From Achromobacter xylosoxidans A8 (GTDB lineage: Bacteria > Pseudomonadota > Gammaproteobacteria > Burkholderiales > Burkholderiaceae_B), in the NCBI RefSeq assembly GCF_000165835.1, contig NC_014640.1, forward strand, positions 4,278,001 to 4,342,000: a stretch of DNA of 64,000 bases, given 5' to 3'. Positions 26,195 to 36,243 of this stretch are shown piece after piece; position 1 is the first letter of the stretch, and each line of letters opens with the position of its first letter. The notes below the pieces were generated by a model. That model was not told the DNA's origin. It did not search any database and worked only from the letters and a program-made list of their open reading frames with translations. The translations under genes were made by a program, and so were the position numbers.

Positions 26195-26601
26195 GCCCGC
26201 CCCCTCCAGTCGCGCGGAATTTGGAAGTGCGGGCCATCCTTGAACGACTTCCAGTCCCCGCCCCACTCCACCGGCACGCCCAGTTCCGCGGCACACGCCT
26301 TGACCACAGCCGCCAAGTCAGCAAAGGCCTGCCAGTCGTTCCACGGAATCGCGCCTCCCACCAGCGGCGCCAGGTCGACGGCATGGCCGAGTCCGTCCGC
26401 TTGCGGCAAGTGGCAGCTGGCCATCGTCTGGCTGGCACCGCGCGCGACGTATTCGCGCTGCTGCGCGACCGTTCGCACACCCTCCACCACGGTGAAGTCC
26501 ACCGCCGTACGCTGGATGGCCAGTCTCACGACCTCGACCAGGTCGGGGTGGACGCCGACCAGCCGCGTCAGGCTTCGCTGCGACAGTTGAAATCCGCTCA
26601 T
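26191..26601 (-). CDS. M15-family peptidoglycan peptidase endolysin
   Basis: 136 aa. Phage VanY/CwlK-like L-Ala-D-Glu or D-Ala peptidase. The zinc motif is recognisable as SCH...GHAVDLAP (about residues 82-97) with a five-residue insertion compared with the common SRHxxGHAVDL, and the second site is KDGPHFQI. No signal peptide, so export depends on the holin. ATGA overlaps with both neighbours. Confidence 0.88.
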   Translation of the reverse strand: MSGFQLSQRSLTRLVGVHPDLVEVVRLAIQRTAVDFTVVEGVRTVAQQREYVARGASQTMASCHLPQADGLGHAVDLAPLVGGAIPWNDWQAFADLAAVVKACAAELGVPVEWGGDWKSFKDGPHFQIPRDWRGRA

Positions 26602-26888
26602 TTCGGATCACCTCCGAACTTGAAGGCAATCAGCCTGCGAGCAGCCAGCTCCAGCACCTGTTCGCCCAGAATGCCCAACGCAGCGCCGGCGCCCAGCGTC
26701 ACCGGCATAGGGGCGTCCGGGAAGGGGATGTAGATCAAGGCTGCCACAGTGGCCACTGCGCTGCCCAGGATCGTGCGCCCGATCACCACGCGCCACGAAA
26801 GACGCTCCGTGCTTGTGAGTGCGCGGCCGACTGCAATCAGCGCACCGATGCCCGCCAACCAGGCAAGGTTCTTTTCCCAATCATTCAT
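26598..26888 (-). CDS. Holin
   Basis: 96 aa with three hydrophobic segments (about residues 7-24, 36-55 and 60-80), a charged N-terminus (MNDWEKN) and a basic tail. Size, topology and position directly before the endolysin identify a class I-like phage holin that times membrane permeabilisation. Confidence 0.85.
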   Translation of the reverse strand: MNDWEKNLAWLAGIGALIAVGRALTSTERLSWRVVIGRTILGSAVATVAALIYIPFPDAPMPVTLGAGAALGILGEQVLELAARRLIAFKFGGDPK

Positions 26889-26906
26889 GAGGTTGCCTCA
26901 CTCCAA

Positions 26907-29174
26907 TCACAGCAGACGATGCAGCCGAAGGTCATACGACAGCCCGAAAGCACGCCCGGACAGTCCCGCTGAGTCCATGACGATGTTGACTAGCACGTAT
27001 TGACGCCCGTCCGAGTCGGTTGCGAACGTGGCACTCGATATATCGAGCGAGAGATTTTCATTGGCCTGTCCCGAAAGCGTGGATTGCTGTATCGGTGTCA
27101 GAGGGAACAAGCTATTGCTGCCCGGAGAAGATCGGCTTGAGATGAAGTTCCAGGTCTTGCTCCGGGTGCTGAATCGGCCGGCGGCGTTGTGGCGCATGGA
27201 ACCGTGCAGAGTCAGGTAGCCCACGATTTCATCGGGCTGTTCAATGTCGGCAAACGTGTCGAGGTAGATGACAAACGACGTATTGGCAGGCGTGTTTCCG
27301 GTTCCGATGGCCACCGGCCCGCGCGCCTCTGCGTACCCCCCGACAGCGTCCACAAGTGCGAACGGCAGAAGAAGGGTCGGATTACCCCCTATCACTCGCG
27401 GCGCGACCAGTGGCGGTCGCACAATGCGCGGCGCATTCTGCATCCACTTCTTGCCTGGGAGGCCGTCTCCCCCAATCCGCATGCCCGGGCCGATCTCGAG
27501 GTTTGTGATGTTCCCTCTAGAAGTCAGGGACATCCCCATCACCGGCATCGTCAGGTGCGACACGCGCACGTTTCGCCCGAAATTGACGGCAAAGCACGGC
27601 AGCGTCGTCCGCAAAGGCGCGCGCCACTTCACGTAGTGCGCATCGAAATCTGCATCCCCGTACAGGTACAGATACTCGGGCTTCAGCAATATGGATTGGA
27701 ACTGCGGCAATTCCGCCGTGTCGTCCGCCAGAGTTTCGATGGTCCCATTCTGCAACGAGCCGCCTATCGTCCGCAGGTTGGCCAGCCCCGTTTCGCGGCG
27801 GCAGGCGACATTCGAAAAATGGACGTTGAAGGAAGGATGCGCGGAGACGGCCGAATTGCAATCACTGGCGTCCACCCCGTCCACGTAGAGGCCCGACGAC
27901 CAGTCAGCGGCCTCTACCGTGTGGCGGCAAGCGTTGGCGGTGATATTGGTTGCTCGCACATTGCGCGTGGCGCCGTCCAATATGACCGGATAGGACATGC
28001 GAGTAAAAACCGAATCGGTAGCGACAGCGCCGAAACAGCGGTTAAACGAGATGCCGACTCGGTAAATGTTGGTCGCAGTATTGAAGGGCGCCGGCCCCGT
28101 GATGACGGGGCTTTCGATCGCCACATCCTGGCACCCCCGAATTTCGATCAGTACGCGCGGCGTGGCGTCCGAGGATATGACCAGGTGCGGGTTGCGCAGG
28201 GTAAGGCGTTTCGGCTTGTACGTCATGACCTGGAGCCCTGCATCGCCCGGCGCGTAGCTGAAATTCAGCCCTTCTTCGAGCAATACGTAATCCGTGCCCG
28301 TGAACCCCTTGACGCGAATGCAGTCCTTCTTCGTGTCCACCCATTCGGTGGAGGGCGCAACCGTCGTCTCAACATAAAGCAGGTCGCCCACCTCAATGCC
28401 GGCCACCGAGTTCAGACGAATCGCCCCGCCGCCCCGCTGCACCGCCTCGGTCACGGTGCGGCCGCTCACGCCCACGGGCGATGCGATCGTGATGCGAGCC
28501 GTATCGCCAAACGTGATTTGGTTGCCCCCGAAGTCGATCACGCTATCCCGCGTCAGCGTGATGGTGCGGGAGCCCTGAAAGCGATAGCCCGCATCGGTCC
28601 GGGGGAAGAATACAGAGGGTGCCGCAACCAACGCGTTTGCCAAGGCAACGCCAGACTCAGCTGTACCGTTGCCGTCCGCACCGTATCGAAGCGCTGAGCC
28701 GGCGTCAGATTTCCTGACCAGATCTAGCGCATCTTGGACGTTGCTTGATCCGTACCCAATCATCACGGACCCGGAATCACCACTACCGGCGGCCTTCGCC
28801 AGTTCCTGGCGCAGCGCAGCGTCACCAACCGCCACGAACTTGGACGACTCACTCGCCCACACCCCGGTGGTGGTGTAAGGCAGGCCAAGACCTTTAGAAG
28901 CCCGATAGAACTCTCCATCTTTACGAAAAATATGATTCAAGCTGGAGATGTTCAACCCAGGCCCATACTCGCCAAGCACGTCATAGCCAGATGACAGCAA
29001 GAACTGCTGGAATCTTGCATGGGAATCTGCCAACACCTTGGCATAGTTGGGTTTGGGTCCACCAAATCGCGTATCGACAACCGCCGGCACATCGTCATTC
29101 ACAATTCGTTGAAGATCCTGTGCATCGTCTGATGCGTTCCTTAGCTGCTGAATAGAGATCGGGTCAGTTGCCAT
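26907..29174 (-). CDS. Tailspike with right-handed beta-helix domain
   Basis: About 755 aa. The N-terminus (residues 1-130) resembles phage particle-binding heads with a helical ISIQQLRNASDDAQDLQRIV segment. From about residue 160 short repeats such as SGVALANALVAAPSVFFPRTDAGYRF and IEIRGCQDVAIESPVIT follow the coil pattern of pectate-lyase-like beta-helices, often polysaccharide depolymerases. The C-terminal jelly-roll-like part follows. It lies after a strong terminator, so it may be separately controlled. ATG at 29174 preferred to 29186. Confidence 0.8.
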   Translation of the reverse strand: MATDPISIQQLRNASDDAQDLQRIVNDDVPAVVDTRFGGPKPNYAKVLADSHARFQQFLLSSGYDVLGEYGPGLNISSLNHIFRKDGEFYRASKGLGLPYTTTGVWASESSKFVAVGDAALRQELAKAAGSGDSGSVMIGYGSSNVQDALDLVRKSDAGSALRYGADGNGTAESGVALANALVAAPSVFFPRTDAGYRFQGSRTITLTRDSVIDFGGNQITFGDTARITIASPVGVSGRTVTEAVQRGGGAIRLNSVAGIEVGDLLYVETTVAPSTEWVDTKKDCIRVKGFTGTDYVLLEEGLNFSYAPGDAGLQVMTYKPKRLTLRNPHLVISSDATPRVLIEIRGCQDVAIESPVITGPAPFNTATNIYRVGISFNRCFGAVATDSVFTRMSYPVILDGATRNVRATNITANACRHTVEAADWSSGLYVDGVDASDCNSAVSAHPSFNVHFSNVACRRETGLANLRTIGGSLQNGTIETLADDTAELPQFQSILLKPEYLYLYGDADFDAHYVKWRAPLRTTLPCFAVNFGRNVRVSHLTMPVMGMSLTSRGNITNLEIGPGMRIGGDGLPGKKWMQNAPRIVRPPLVAPRVIGGNPTLLLPFALVDAVGGYAEARGPVAIGTGNTPANTSFVIYLDTFADIEQPDEIVGYLTLHGSMRHNAAGRFSTRSKTWNFISSRSSPGSNSLFPLTPIQQSTLSGQANENLSLDISSATFATDSDGRQYVLVNIVMDSAGLSGRAFGLSYDLRLHRLL

Positions 29175-29186
29175 TTGAGAGCCCAT

Positions 29187-29210
29187 AAAAAAACCCCGCC
29201 GTGGCGGGGT
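29187..29210 (-). terminator. Terminator between tail-tip and tailspike genes
   Basis: Seven-bp stem ACCCCGC/GCGGGGT (29193-29199 with 29204-29210), four-base loop, seven Ts on the minus strand ending at the tailspike start. It would reduce transcription into the tailspike and lysis genes unless antiterminated. Confidence 0.85.
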
Positions 29211-29228
29211 AAATCTGATTCGTTTTGC

Positions 29229-32120
29229 CTAAACAAAGTCGCGATCGTTCTGGTAATAGCGACTGTCATAGTTGATTGCGGTAAGTGGGATAGTGCCGTC
29301 GTCATTCGGCGCACCCTTCTCATCCACCAGGAAGGCCATCGCCTCACGAGGGCTATCACCTTCGCCAATGATGTACGCCGTGGGGTTGTAGCCGTCCCCT
29401 CGAAGAATGATCGGCGTGCGCGGCTCGCGCTCCAGCAGCGCGAAGCGGGGTCCGCCACCCGACTGAACCACCATGGACTCCACCGAAGCATCACTGCTCT
29501 GCAGGAAGATTCGATATGCCTTTCCCGACTTCCAGTCGAATGGCTGAGACAGCTTCACTAGTCGGCCGTCATCGTCCGCAACATCGACGATCTCGCCGTC
29601 GCTGCTCTGGCCTCTCGTGTTATCCGCACATCTGATTCTCTCCGTCACCGCGAGCAAGTTTGCCTCTGGTAAAGCGTCGAACTCCGTGGCCACATCCTGG
29701 TACTGAAGCTTGTTCCACGCTCGATGGGCATGGATATGCGCCTGCTCGAGAATCCGCACCCCAACCGACTCGATGCGCTTCGGGTTGACGGCTGAGCGGT
29801 CCTCCGGCAAGTAAATGGTGACCGGCGAATCATCTTCCGGCCGAATCCACTGGTACTCAAGGCCATCATTCTCGACCGTGCTGCCCTCCGTCCGCCGCTC
29901 CGATCCCGGCAGCTTATTGCGGTGATTGAATAGCAGCGTCGCATCCTCGGTGGCGCGCTCGAAGAACAACCGAATCACGCTACCGCGGCGATACGCCCGA
30001 CAATAGACGGCCTCCGCGATCATCGAAAGCGTTTCTTCAAAAGAGAGGTTATCGCTGTCGATGGTGTAGTTGAACTGAGCGACATCCACGCCGAAGTACT
30101 CCCGGATTTCCTGGGTCGTGTTGTAGATGTTGTCGAAATCGACTTCGGCCGGTGAACGGTTGCCAATCAAGGCATCAAGACAGATGGCCGAGATGATATC
30201 GGCCACGTCGTTTGTCGGATAAAGCTCGCTCGTGAACGTTGCTCCAGAAACCCTCTTCGGAAGCCTTCGTGTCACCAGCAGATTCAGCTTTCGCTCCTTG
30301 ACCGCAAGAGCCCCATCCGTGGCAAACGTCACGGACTGCACCGTGGTGACATCGCCGAAATGCGCTTGCTCCACGGCGGAGCAGACGTACAGATCGCGCC
30401 ATTGGATCTCATCAACCACAGTACCCTCAAATTCCGTATCGGAATTCGTCAGGCGGCGCTCTCGGAATTGCCACCGCCGGCTTGGCTCGCCAGGCAGTTC
30501 AGCCTCAAGAGTGTCCGCCCGCACTGCCCGCGTAACGGCCGAACCGCGGATCGTCCGATCGAACACATGCACCGGGCCATAGGGCTCATTGTTCGCGTCA
30601 ACGCGCTGCGCCTCCATGCGGTAGACAATGTCCCTTCGGTACTGCTGGCGCCCGTTGTCCTTGTATAAGCCGCCCAGCGCCACGGTATTGGCGATCACCC
30701 GAGAAATGGGCTGAACGCTTTCAACCGTCAGCCACCCGACCCAACGCTCGCCTGTCGTACTGATGGTCGGATTGAGCAAGGTTGACTGCCCCCCATACTC
30801 GTTCGCCATCGTGGTCCAGCCCGCATTGACCGCTGCGGGGTTATCCAACGTCAGGAGGCCAGCAGTGACCGTGTTGACAACGTACTGACCGGACAGATCA
30901 AACTGCACAGTGCCCGATGGCCGCGTGAGCGTGGGCGACCCCGTGACGGGCGTCAAGGCTAATCTGAAAGCGCGCCATGCGCTGGAATTCTGGCTGACAT
31001 CGAGCCTGATGACCGTCAGATCGCGCAGAGCGTCGTAACTCACCGCAACAACACCGTAAATTCCCGTCACGTTGCTGCTCGCGGTATACGGTAAATCGCT
31101 TCCTCCACCCGTAGAGTCCGTCCAGCTCACGTAGCCATTGGACACAGTAACAATCTGCCCGGCCGCCCACTCAGCCAGGTGGTTACCCGTAAAGGAGGCT
31201 TCACCCCATGCTGTTGGAGCCCCTACGTCCGACCGGAACGTAACGTCAGCAGGTGGCGTATAGGAGAAAGTGCCCTGAGTCTGCGCCGCGTTCTGTATGG
31301 AAATCACGTCGCCGGCAATGAACAACTCCGCAAAATCAATGCCGTCATCCTGCGAGACAACCTCATTCGGAGATCGGAACACAATGCCTCGACGAATCAC
31401 GCTGCCGTAGTCTTGGGGTTGAAGCGTCTGACCATTAACGCTGTTAACGCGCTTGGAAGCAATGACTCGCTGATTGATTGTATTCCCGACGCGCAATTGC
31501 GGCGCATGACCACTGTTCGGTGAGGTGAATGGCGCATACACCTCCACAGACGCACCAGGAATCTGCGAAATCATGGTCGTGTCGTCGCGCGCATCATGCA
31601 ATTCATACGCGCCACGGCCAATGCACATGTACGCGATCTCTTTCTCAACGTGGTTCTCGAACACCTTATAGGGCTGGGCCAACAGGTCAGGGGTCGAGCG
31701 AACAGTCCCATAAATGTCGGGCACCCGGCCGTTCACCCGCGCGCGATTGGTACGCTCCGAGAGTCCATTATTCGGAGACTCTTTCTGTACATTCCGAGCT
31801 GTAGCGTTCGGAGGCTCCGGCGCAAGGATGGAAGCGAGGATCATCGACGCCGTTGATACTGCAATCGACGCAGCGATGGCCATCCAGGTTCCTGGATCTC
31901 GCGGAAACACCTCCACAACGAAAGGACCCGGAAGTGCCCGCAGCGCCATAACATCTGCTGGCCTCTGTGGAGTCACGGCAGTGCCCGTAGCCATGTCGGT
32001 GATCCTGCCCCCGGGCGGAAAGCGCGGCCCAAGCTCAGCCTTCAAGAACGACAGAAGATCGTTGACTTGATGGGTTTCCCTTTCCTTATCGGGGGCTCGG
32101 AAGATGTGAACAGTAATCAC
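29229..32120 (-). CDS. TipJ/gpJ-like tail tip (host specificity) protein
   Basis: 963 aa. The N-terminus has a ubiquitin-like segment then a hydrophobic helix (MAIAASIAVSTASMILASILA), as in TipJ family proteins; the central SERTNRARVNGRVPDIYGTVR segment matches gpJ proteins, with fibronectin-like and hub domains after it. It forms the distal tail hub and mediates receptor contact. A four-base overlap links it to the upstream NlpC-like gene. Confidence 0.88.
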   Translation of the reverse strand: MITVHIFRAPDKERETHQVNDLLSFLKAELGPRFPPGGRITDMATGTAVTPQRPADVMALRALPGPFVVEVFPRDPGTWMAIAASIAVSTASMILASILAPEPPNATARNVQKESPNNGLSERTNRARVNGRVPDIYGTVRSTPDLLAQPYKVFENHVEKEIAYMCIGRGAYELHDARDDTTMISQIPGASVEVYAPFTSPNSGHAPQLRVGNTINQRVIASKRVNSVNGQTLQPQDYGSVIRRGIVFRSPNEVVSQDDGIDFAELFIAGDVISIQNAAQTQGTFSYTPPADVTFRSDVGAPTAWGEASFTGNHLAEWAAGQIVTVSNGYVSWTDSTGGGSDLPYTASSNVTGIYGVVAVSYDALRDLTVIRLDVSQNSSAWRAFRLALTPVTGSPTLTRPSGTVQFDLSGQYVVNTVTAGLLTLDNPAAVNAGWTTMANEYGGQSTLLNPTISTTGERWVGWLTVESVQPISRVIANTVALGGLYKDNGRQQYRRDIVYRMEAQRVDANNEPYGPVHVFDRTIRGSAVTRAVRADTLEAELPGEPSRRWQFRERRLTNSDTEFEGTVVDEIQWRDLYVCSAVEQAHFGDVTTVQSVTFATDGALAVKERKLNLLVTRRLPKRVSGATFTSELYPTNDVADIISAICLDALIGNRSPAEVDFDNIYNTTQEIREYFGVDVAQFNYTIDSDNLSFEETLSMIAEAVYCRAYRRGSVIRLFFERATEDATLLFNHRNKLPGSERRTEGSTVENDGLEYQWIRPEDDSPVTIYLPEDRSAVNPKRIESVGVRILEQAHIHAHRAWNKLQYQDVATEFDALPEANLLAVTERIRCADNTRGQSSDGEIVDVADDDGRLVKLSQPFDWKSGKAYRIFLQSSDASVESMVVQSGGGPRFALLEREPRTPIILRGDGYNPTAYIIGEGDSPREAMAFLVDEKGAPNDDGTIPLTAINYDSRYYQNDRDFV

Positions 32121-32461
32121 AGATAGAACCTCATATTTCTGTACGTGGCTGAAATTGCCTCGACAAGAAAGAACTGTGGCCCGCTTTCATTGATGTGCAA
32201 GAGACGCCGCCGCAGGCAAACACCCATGTGCAATTGGCCGTCTGGCGCGTCCATCAACGCGATTGATGGTGCGACTGTCGGGTCCGCCTGACGCCGTAAG
32301 CCGCGGAAGATCTCCACAACACGCCCAGCGCGAAAAGCTCGCTCCTCGACCAGGTGAAGGCGACGGTCGCCCGTCAGATATTCCCAAGCTTCCGCAGAAA
32401 AATGCAGGCAGTTGTATGCCTGGCGGTCGTACTCTCTCGACAGTAGGAAATCTATGCTCAC
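32117..32461 (-). CDS. NlpC/P60-like tail assembly protein
   Basis: 114 aa. Cys in AYNCLHFSAEAW (about residue 18) and His in GQLHMGV (about residue 78) match the Cys-His pair of NlpC/P60 peptidases in the gpK position of lambda-like tails. GTG start at 32461 overlaps the previous stop. Likely processes or inserts the tail tip, or cleaves peptidoglycan on infection. Confidence 0.75.
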   Translation of the reverse strand: MSIDFLLSREYDRQAYNCLHFSAEAWEYLTGDRRLHLVEERAFRAGRVVEIFRGLRRQADPTVAPSIALMDAPDGQLHMGVCLRRRLLHINESGPQFFLVEAISATYRNMRFYL

Positions 32462-32973
32462 AGGAACCCCCTGAGCATTGGGAACAGATCAGTCCGGTAT
32501 GGAACCCCGGTCTTGCTCGTGTTCACCTGCGGAGCTGTGGCATCGAACTGCGCGCCATCACGTGACCGCGTAATGGGTTGCGCCTGCAACACAATCGGCC
32601 CGAACATTGGCCGCTCCAAGTTGTCGGAACGGTAGGTCCGATGCACCACCTTAGGCGGCGACGTTCGAAGCGTCCCGGCAACACGCGCCCGCTGAATTTC
32701 GTCTGGAAGGATTTCCCCCAAATCTCCAACAGTGACGGAAATCCCGAAATCCAGAGTGCCGCGGTCCTCCAGTAGCTTCAGCAGCAACGGAACATACCGA
32801 AAAAACACCAACTCGCCTGACTCTACGCGCGCCCAAAGTCCATCCCGAAAATTGGCTTGCAGGCGCCATACTTGCGAGAAGCTTGGCTGACTAATTTCAA
32901 TCGTTTCTAGCCCTACCGCGTTACGCGGCGCGCCAAAGAAGTAGTCCACAAAAATGGCATTTTCATCTGGCAT
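32458..32973 (-). CDS. DUF1833-like phage tail protein
   Basis: 171 aa. Mostly beta structure; NAVGLETIEISQPSFSQVWR is typical of the DUF1833 family found beside tail-tip genes (L/M-like position). Located between the tape measure/minor tail gene and the NlpC-like gene, overlapping both. Role in the tail tip complex inferred from order. Confidence 0.7.
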   Translation of the reverse strand: MPDENAIFVDYFFGAPRNAVGLETIEISQPSFSQVWRLQANFRDGLWARVESGELVFFRYVPLLLKLLEDRGTLDFGISVTVGDLGEILPDEIQRARVAGTLRTSPPKVVHRTYRSDNLERPMFGPIVLQAQPITRSRDGAQFDATAPQVNTSKTGVPYRTDLFPMLRGFL

Positions 32974-33463
32974 GAGGAAGGTCCTCGTTCACGAGCTTCG
33001 CAAGTAGATTCATCATTTCCTTGATCGCCGGGAGGCTGCCGTAAATTGCAAACAGCGTCAGGATTGCCCCCCAGTAATCAAGCGTCTCGTCGTCGAACTC
33101 TGGAAGCGATTCAACCTCAAGCTGAAACGTGACGGTCCAACCATCCCCCCCAATCGGTACCGGCCGCGCACTTCCGGGAATGAAATGCGCGACATACCGA
33201 TTGCTGAGGCTGCTGTCAATGGTCAGGTCGGCGTAGAACGGCCCACCGCCAATCCGCCGCATCTTTCTCCAGAAGCCCATCAGAAGGCCGTATTCCTCGC
33301 CAAACACAACATATGTCGCTTGCAGCGTATGGGCCATTGACTGAACCCCTGCGCGATAGCGCCCACTTCCACCTTCCAGAGCGATGCGCTGCGACCCATC
33401 CCCGAGAGCGGGCGCATAGCCGGCCTGAATTGGGCGAAACGGCAACACAGGGATATCGGTCAT
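32963..33463 (-). CDS. Minor tail protein
   Basis: 166 aa. Beta-rich N-terminal two-thirds (PIGGDGWTVTFQLEVESLPEFD) then a hydrophobic C-terminal helix (ILTLFAIYGSLPAIKEMMNL). Follows the tape measure with an ATGA overlap, the place of lambda M-like proteins. Confidence 0.65.
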   Translation of the reverse strand: MTDIPVLPFRPIQAGYAPALGDGSQRIALEGGSGRYRAGVQSMAHTLQATYVVFGEEYGLLMGFWRKMRRIGGGPFYADLTIDSSLSNRYVAHFIPGSARPVPIGGDGWTVTFQLEVESLPEFDDETLDYWGAILTLFAIYGSLPAIKEMMNLLAKLVNEDLPHAR

Positions 33464-36240
33464 CGGTTTCGCTCCGTTTTAAAGTTGTTCGTCATTGCGC
33501 GAGACCCGCGAGAACTCGAACGCCCGAACTGCGCCTCCATCATCTTTGGCCCTTGCTCAAAGACCTGATCGCGGGAGATCAGCACCACCTCGTCGCGAGT
33601 CAATCGCTCGACGCGGTAGTCCTGCGGCGTACCGTTGTTATTGATCGTTATGCGTGGTCCCTGGCCCGCGTCCGCGCCCGACGCCGTTGACTTGGTTAAC
33701 GGAGTCACATAACCCCCCTCTCCACCTGACATCAGATAGGTGCGGCCTTTGTAGTTGTAGAGTTCCGGCCCCAACTCGTTCACTTCATAGAAGGTTCCCG
33801 GCGCCGTGGGCCCGCCGCCAGCGCGCCCATCTAGAAGCCCCAATGAAGAGAGACTCCACGGGTTGTTGGCGGCGGTGGTCGTCCAGTTCCCCGCCAAGCC
33901 GCCAATCGCACTGCTTAGAAAGCCGGCCAACGGTGCTGTCACATTCTGCTGAACCAGCATCTTCGCGATATCGGCAAGAACTTGCTGCGCGACATTTCCG
34001 AGACTGCGAAAATCCAATTTCAGCTTCGTGATCGCTGTGGTTCCAAACGCCTCCAGCCCTTGAAAGGCAGTGGAGAATACGGACTTTGTGCCACCGGCCA
34101 CGTTCGCAGCTTCGTCGGCGTAGTCCTGCAACGCTGAAGTTGCCCCATTGGCCCAATCCACCTCGGCCGCTTTGACCTCTTCAAAGTAGGCCTGCTGCAT
34201 TGCCAGCCGCTGCTGAAGATGATCGGCCAGGAGCTGAGTTTCCTCACGGTAAGTCTGTTCCGACACCTTCCCAACGGTCCGATCGCGGGTCGCCTGATCC
34301 AACTGCCGCTGGTAATCACGCAGAATGGCCTGGCGGGCACGCAACTCTTCCTGGTCTCGTCTGCCCGTGCCGACCCCAGCAAGCTGGTCGTTGTACTGTC
34401 GTTGCTCGACCTCTCGCGAAGAGCTCAGGCTTGCCCGCATCACTTCCACGCGAGCGCTTTCCTGCGCCAGGCGTAATGTCTGTTCTGCGGCCACGTTACG
34501 CTCCAACGCCGCGCGCAACTGATCCTGCTGGGCGACCAGGCTCTTTTGGTCGGCCGTTAGGCTCTTCTTCTCCTTAAGATCCGAAATTTGCTGTTCGAAC
34601 TCCAGCCGGCGCTTCTCCCATGTGCCCAACTTCTCTTGCGCGACGACCTGGCCGCGCAGTGCTGCTTCCGCCTGGGCATACTCCGCGAGTAACCGAGTTG
34701 CGCTGTCGTCCCTGGTCGGTGAAGCGCTGCCCCGCTCCTTATACTGACGCTCGATCGCCTCACGAGCGGCCTTGATGTCGGAAGCGGCCAGGGCAGTACC
34801 GTCCTTCTGCGCCTTCGCGATGCGTTTGTCCAGATCATCGAACGCCTTGCGCCGTTTTTCTGCCTTGGAGGCGCCATCCTCTACAAGCTTCGCAATCTCC
34901 TGCCGCGCCAGGATCGCCTCTCGATTGATGCGCAATTGCTCGGCTTGAGCCTTGGCCGCGTCCTCGGCCTCCTTCTTTTGTGTCTTCAGTGAATCAACAA
35001 GCGCCTGTGCCCCGGCCAACCCTCGCTTCTCTTTTTCGCTGATTGCGGCGCCGTTTTCAGTGGCAATGCGGATGTTTTCCGATCGCTGCCTCACCTCCCG
35101 CTCTGCCGACCGAATCTTGTCATCAACCGCGGCTTCGCGGCCCATGTCCAGCATCTTGTCCCAAGCCCAGCTCGCCGCGCGCCCCAGGTTATTCCAGGCT
35201 GATTCAAGCGAGCCGAGGTTCTCCCTTTGCGCAGCGGTTCGGCTCGTGAGCTCCGAAGCGGCCTGTCGCGCAACGATTTCGACGGCCTCTTGAGCGCGCC
35301 CTTGCTCCGTCAGCGCCTGTACCTGTGCAAAAATCGTGCCGTTCAGAATTCCGTAGCGTTCGTTGAGCTCAACAACGGCTTCGACTGGATCCTTGCTCAA
35401 TTTCGCGAAAGAGTCGACCGTCTTGCCGATTTCCGCTCCAGTTGCCCGCTGCATTTCCGCCGCAATTAGGGCGATGTCGCTAATCGCGGATCCTGCAAAA
35501 CGTCCGGATGATGCGATGGCGCTCAACGCTTGTACTGCACGGGAATGACTCCCGACGACAGCGCCGAGACCGTGAGCCAAACTCACTAGGTTGTCGGCCG
35601 TGACGCCGGCCGCATTCCCGCTCAGAATCAAGCCCTCACGGAAATTCTGCCCCTCCGATGAACCCTTAACCCACGCCACAGTCAGGCCAGCGAGTGCCGC
35701 GGCAGCTACGGTATACGGATTCACCAGGCCCAATAGCGCCCCTCCAAGCGCCCGAGCGGCCGGTACGATCCCTCCGAACATATCCTTAAGCTGGCCGCCT
35801 TGTTGCAGCAGCACCGTCAAAGGCTGTTGCCCACCCTGGATCGACACAATAATGTCGGTCAACTGAGCAGGCACGCCGCGAAGTGCCGCAGCCTGCTGAG
35901 CGGCACTCAAACCGTATTGGTTTAATTGCTTGCCAGCACCGGCCGCTGCTGCCCCCGTTGCGGTCAGCTTCGCCCTCAATTCGTCCAGAATGGACGTGGG
36001 CACCTCACGCAACGCGGCGTTATAGAGAATTTGCTGCTTGCGGTTGAATTCAATCGTGTTGGCCTGATTGACCAGAGCATCAACACGACGCCGCTCCGCG
36101 GCCGTCAGCTTCGCATAGTCGGCCTGAGCGGCCTCAGACATCCCGCTTGTACCGCGCTTGGCAGCAGCAATAGCGGTATCAAACTGAGAGGTATCGACAA
36201 CAATGTCTAGCCGCGCAGTGCCTATGCTTTCCTGTGCCAT
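33460..36240 (-). CDS. Tape measure protein
   Basis: 926 aa, setting the tail length. N-terminal TMP domain (VDTSQFDTAIAAAKRGTSGM), central hydrophobic part around residues 150-190, a long coiled coil (residues 360-680, many Ala/Glu/Lys/Gln heptads) and the lambda-type C-terminal domain (AFQGLEAFGTTAITKLKLDF, then VAQQVLADIAKMLVQQ). Directly follows the G/T chaperone pair, as expected. Confidence 0.92.
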   Translation of the reverse strand: MAQESIGTARLDIVVDTSQFDTAIAAAKRGTSGMSEAAQADYAKLTAAERRRVDALVNQANTIEFNRKQQILYNAALREVPTSILDELRAKLTATGAAAAGAGKQLNQYGLSAAQQAAALRGVPAQLTDIIVSIQGGQQPLTVLLQQGGQLKDMFGGIVPAARALGGALLGLVNPYTVAAAALAGLTVAWVKGSSEGQNFREGLILSGNAAGVTADNLVSLAHGLGAVVGSHSRAVQALSAIASSGRFAGSAISDIALIAAEMQRATGAEIGKTVDSFAKLSKDPVEAVVELNERYGILNGTIFAQVQALTEQGRAQEAVEIVARQAASELTSRTAAQRENLGSLESAWNNLGRAASWAWDKMLDMGREAAVDDKIRSAEREVRQRSENIRIATENGAAISEKEKRGLAGAQALVDSLKTQKKEAEDAAKAQAEQLRINREAILARQEIAKLVEDGASKAEKRRKAFDDLDKRIAKAQKDGTALAASDIKAAREAIERQYKERGSASPTRDDSATRLLAEYAQAEAALRGQVVAQEKLGTWEKRRLEFEQQISDLKEKKSLTADQKSLVAQQDQLRAALERNVAAEQTLRLAQESARVEVMRASLSSSREVEQRQYNDQLAGVGTGRRDQEELRARQAILRDYQRQLDQATRDRTVGKVSEQTYREETQLLADHLQQRLAMQQAYFEEVKAAEVDWANGATSALQDYADEAANVAGGTKSVFSTAFQGLEAFGTTAITKLKLDFRSLGNVAQQVLADIAKMLVQQNVTAPLAGFLSSAIGGLAGNWTTTAANNPWSLSSLGLLDGRAGGGPTAPGTFYEVNELGPELYNYKGRTYLMSGGEGGYVTPLTKSTASGADAGQGPRITINNNGTPQDYRVERLTRDEVVLISRDQVFEQGPKMMEAQFGRSSSRGSRAMTNNFKTERNR

Positions 36241-36243
36241 ATT

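Noticed and set aside
27189..28697. 502-codon open frame opposite the tailspike gene
   Set aside because: Arg/Gln/His-rich translation, no ribosome site and full antisense overlap with a well supported structural gene; a GC-driven shadow.
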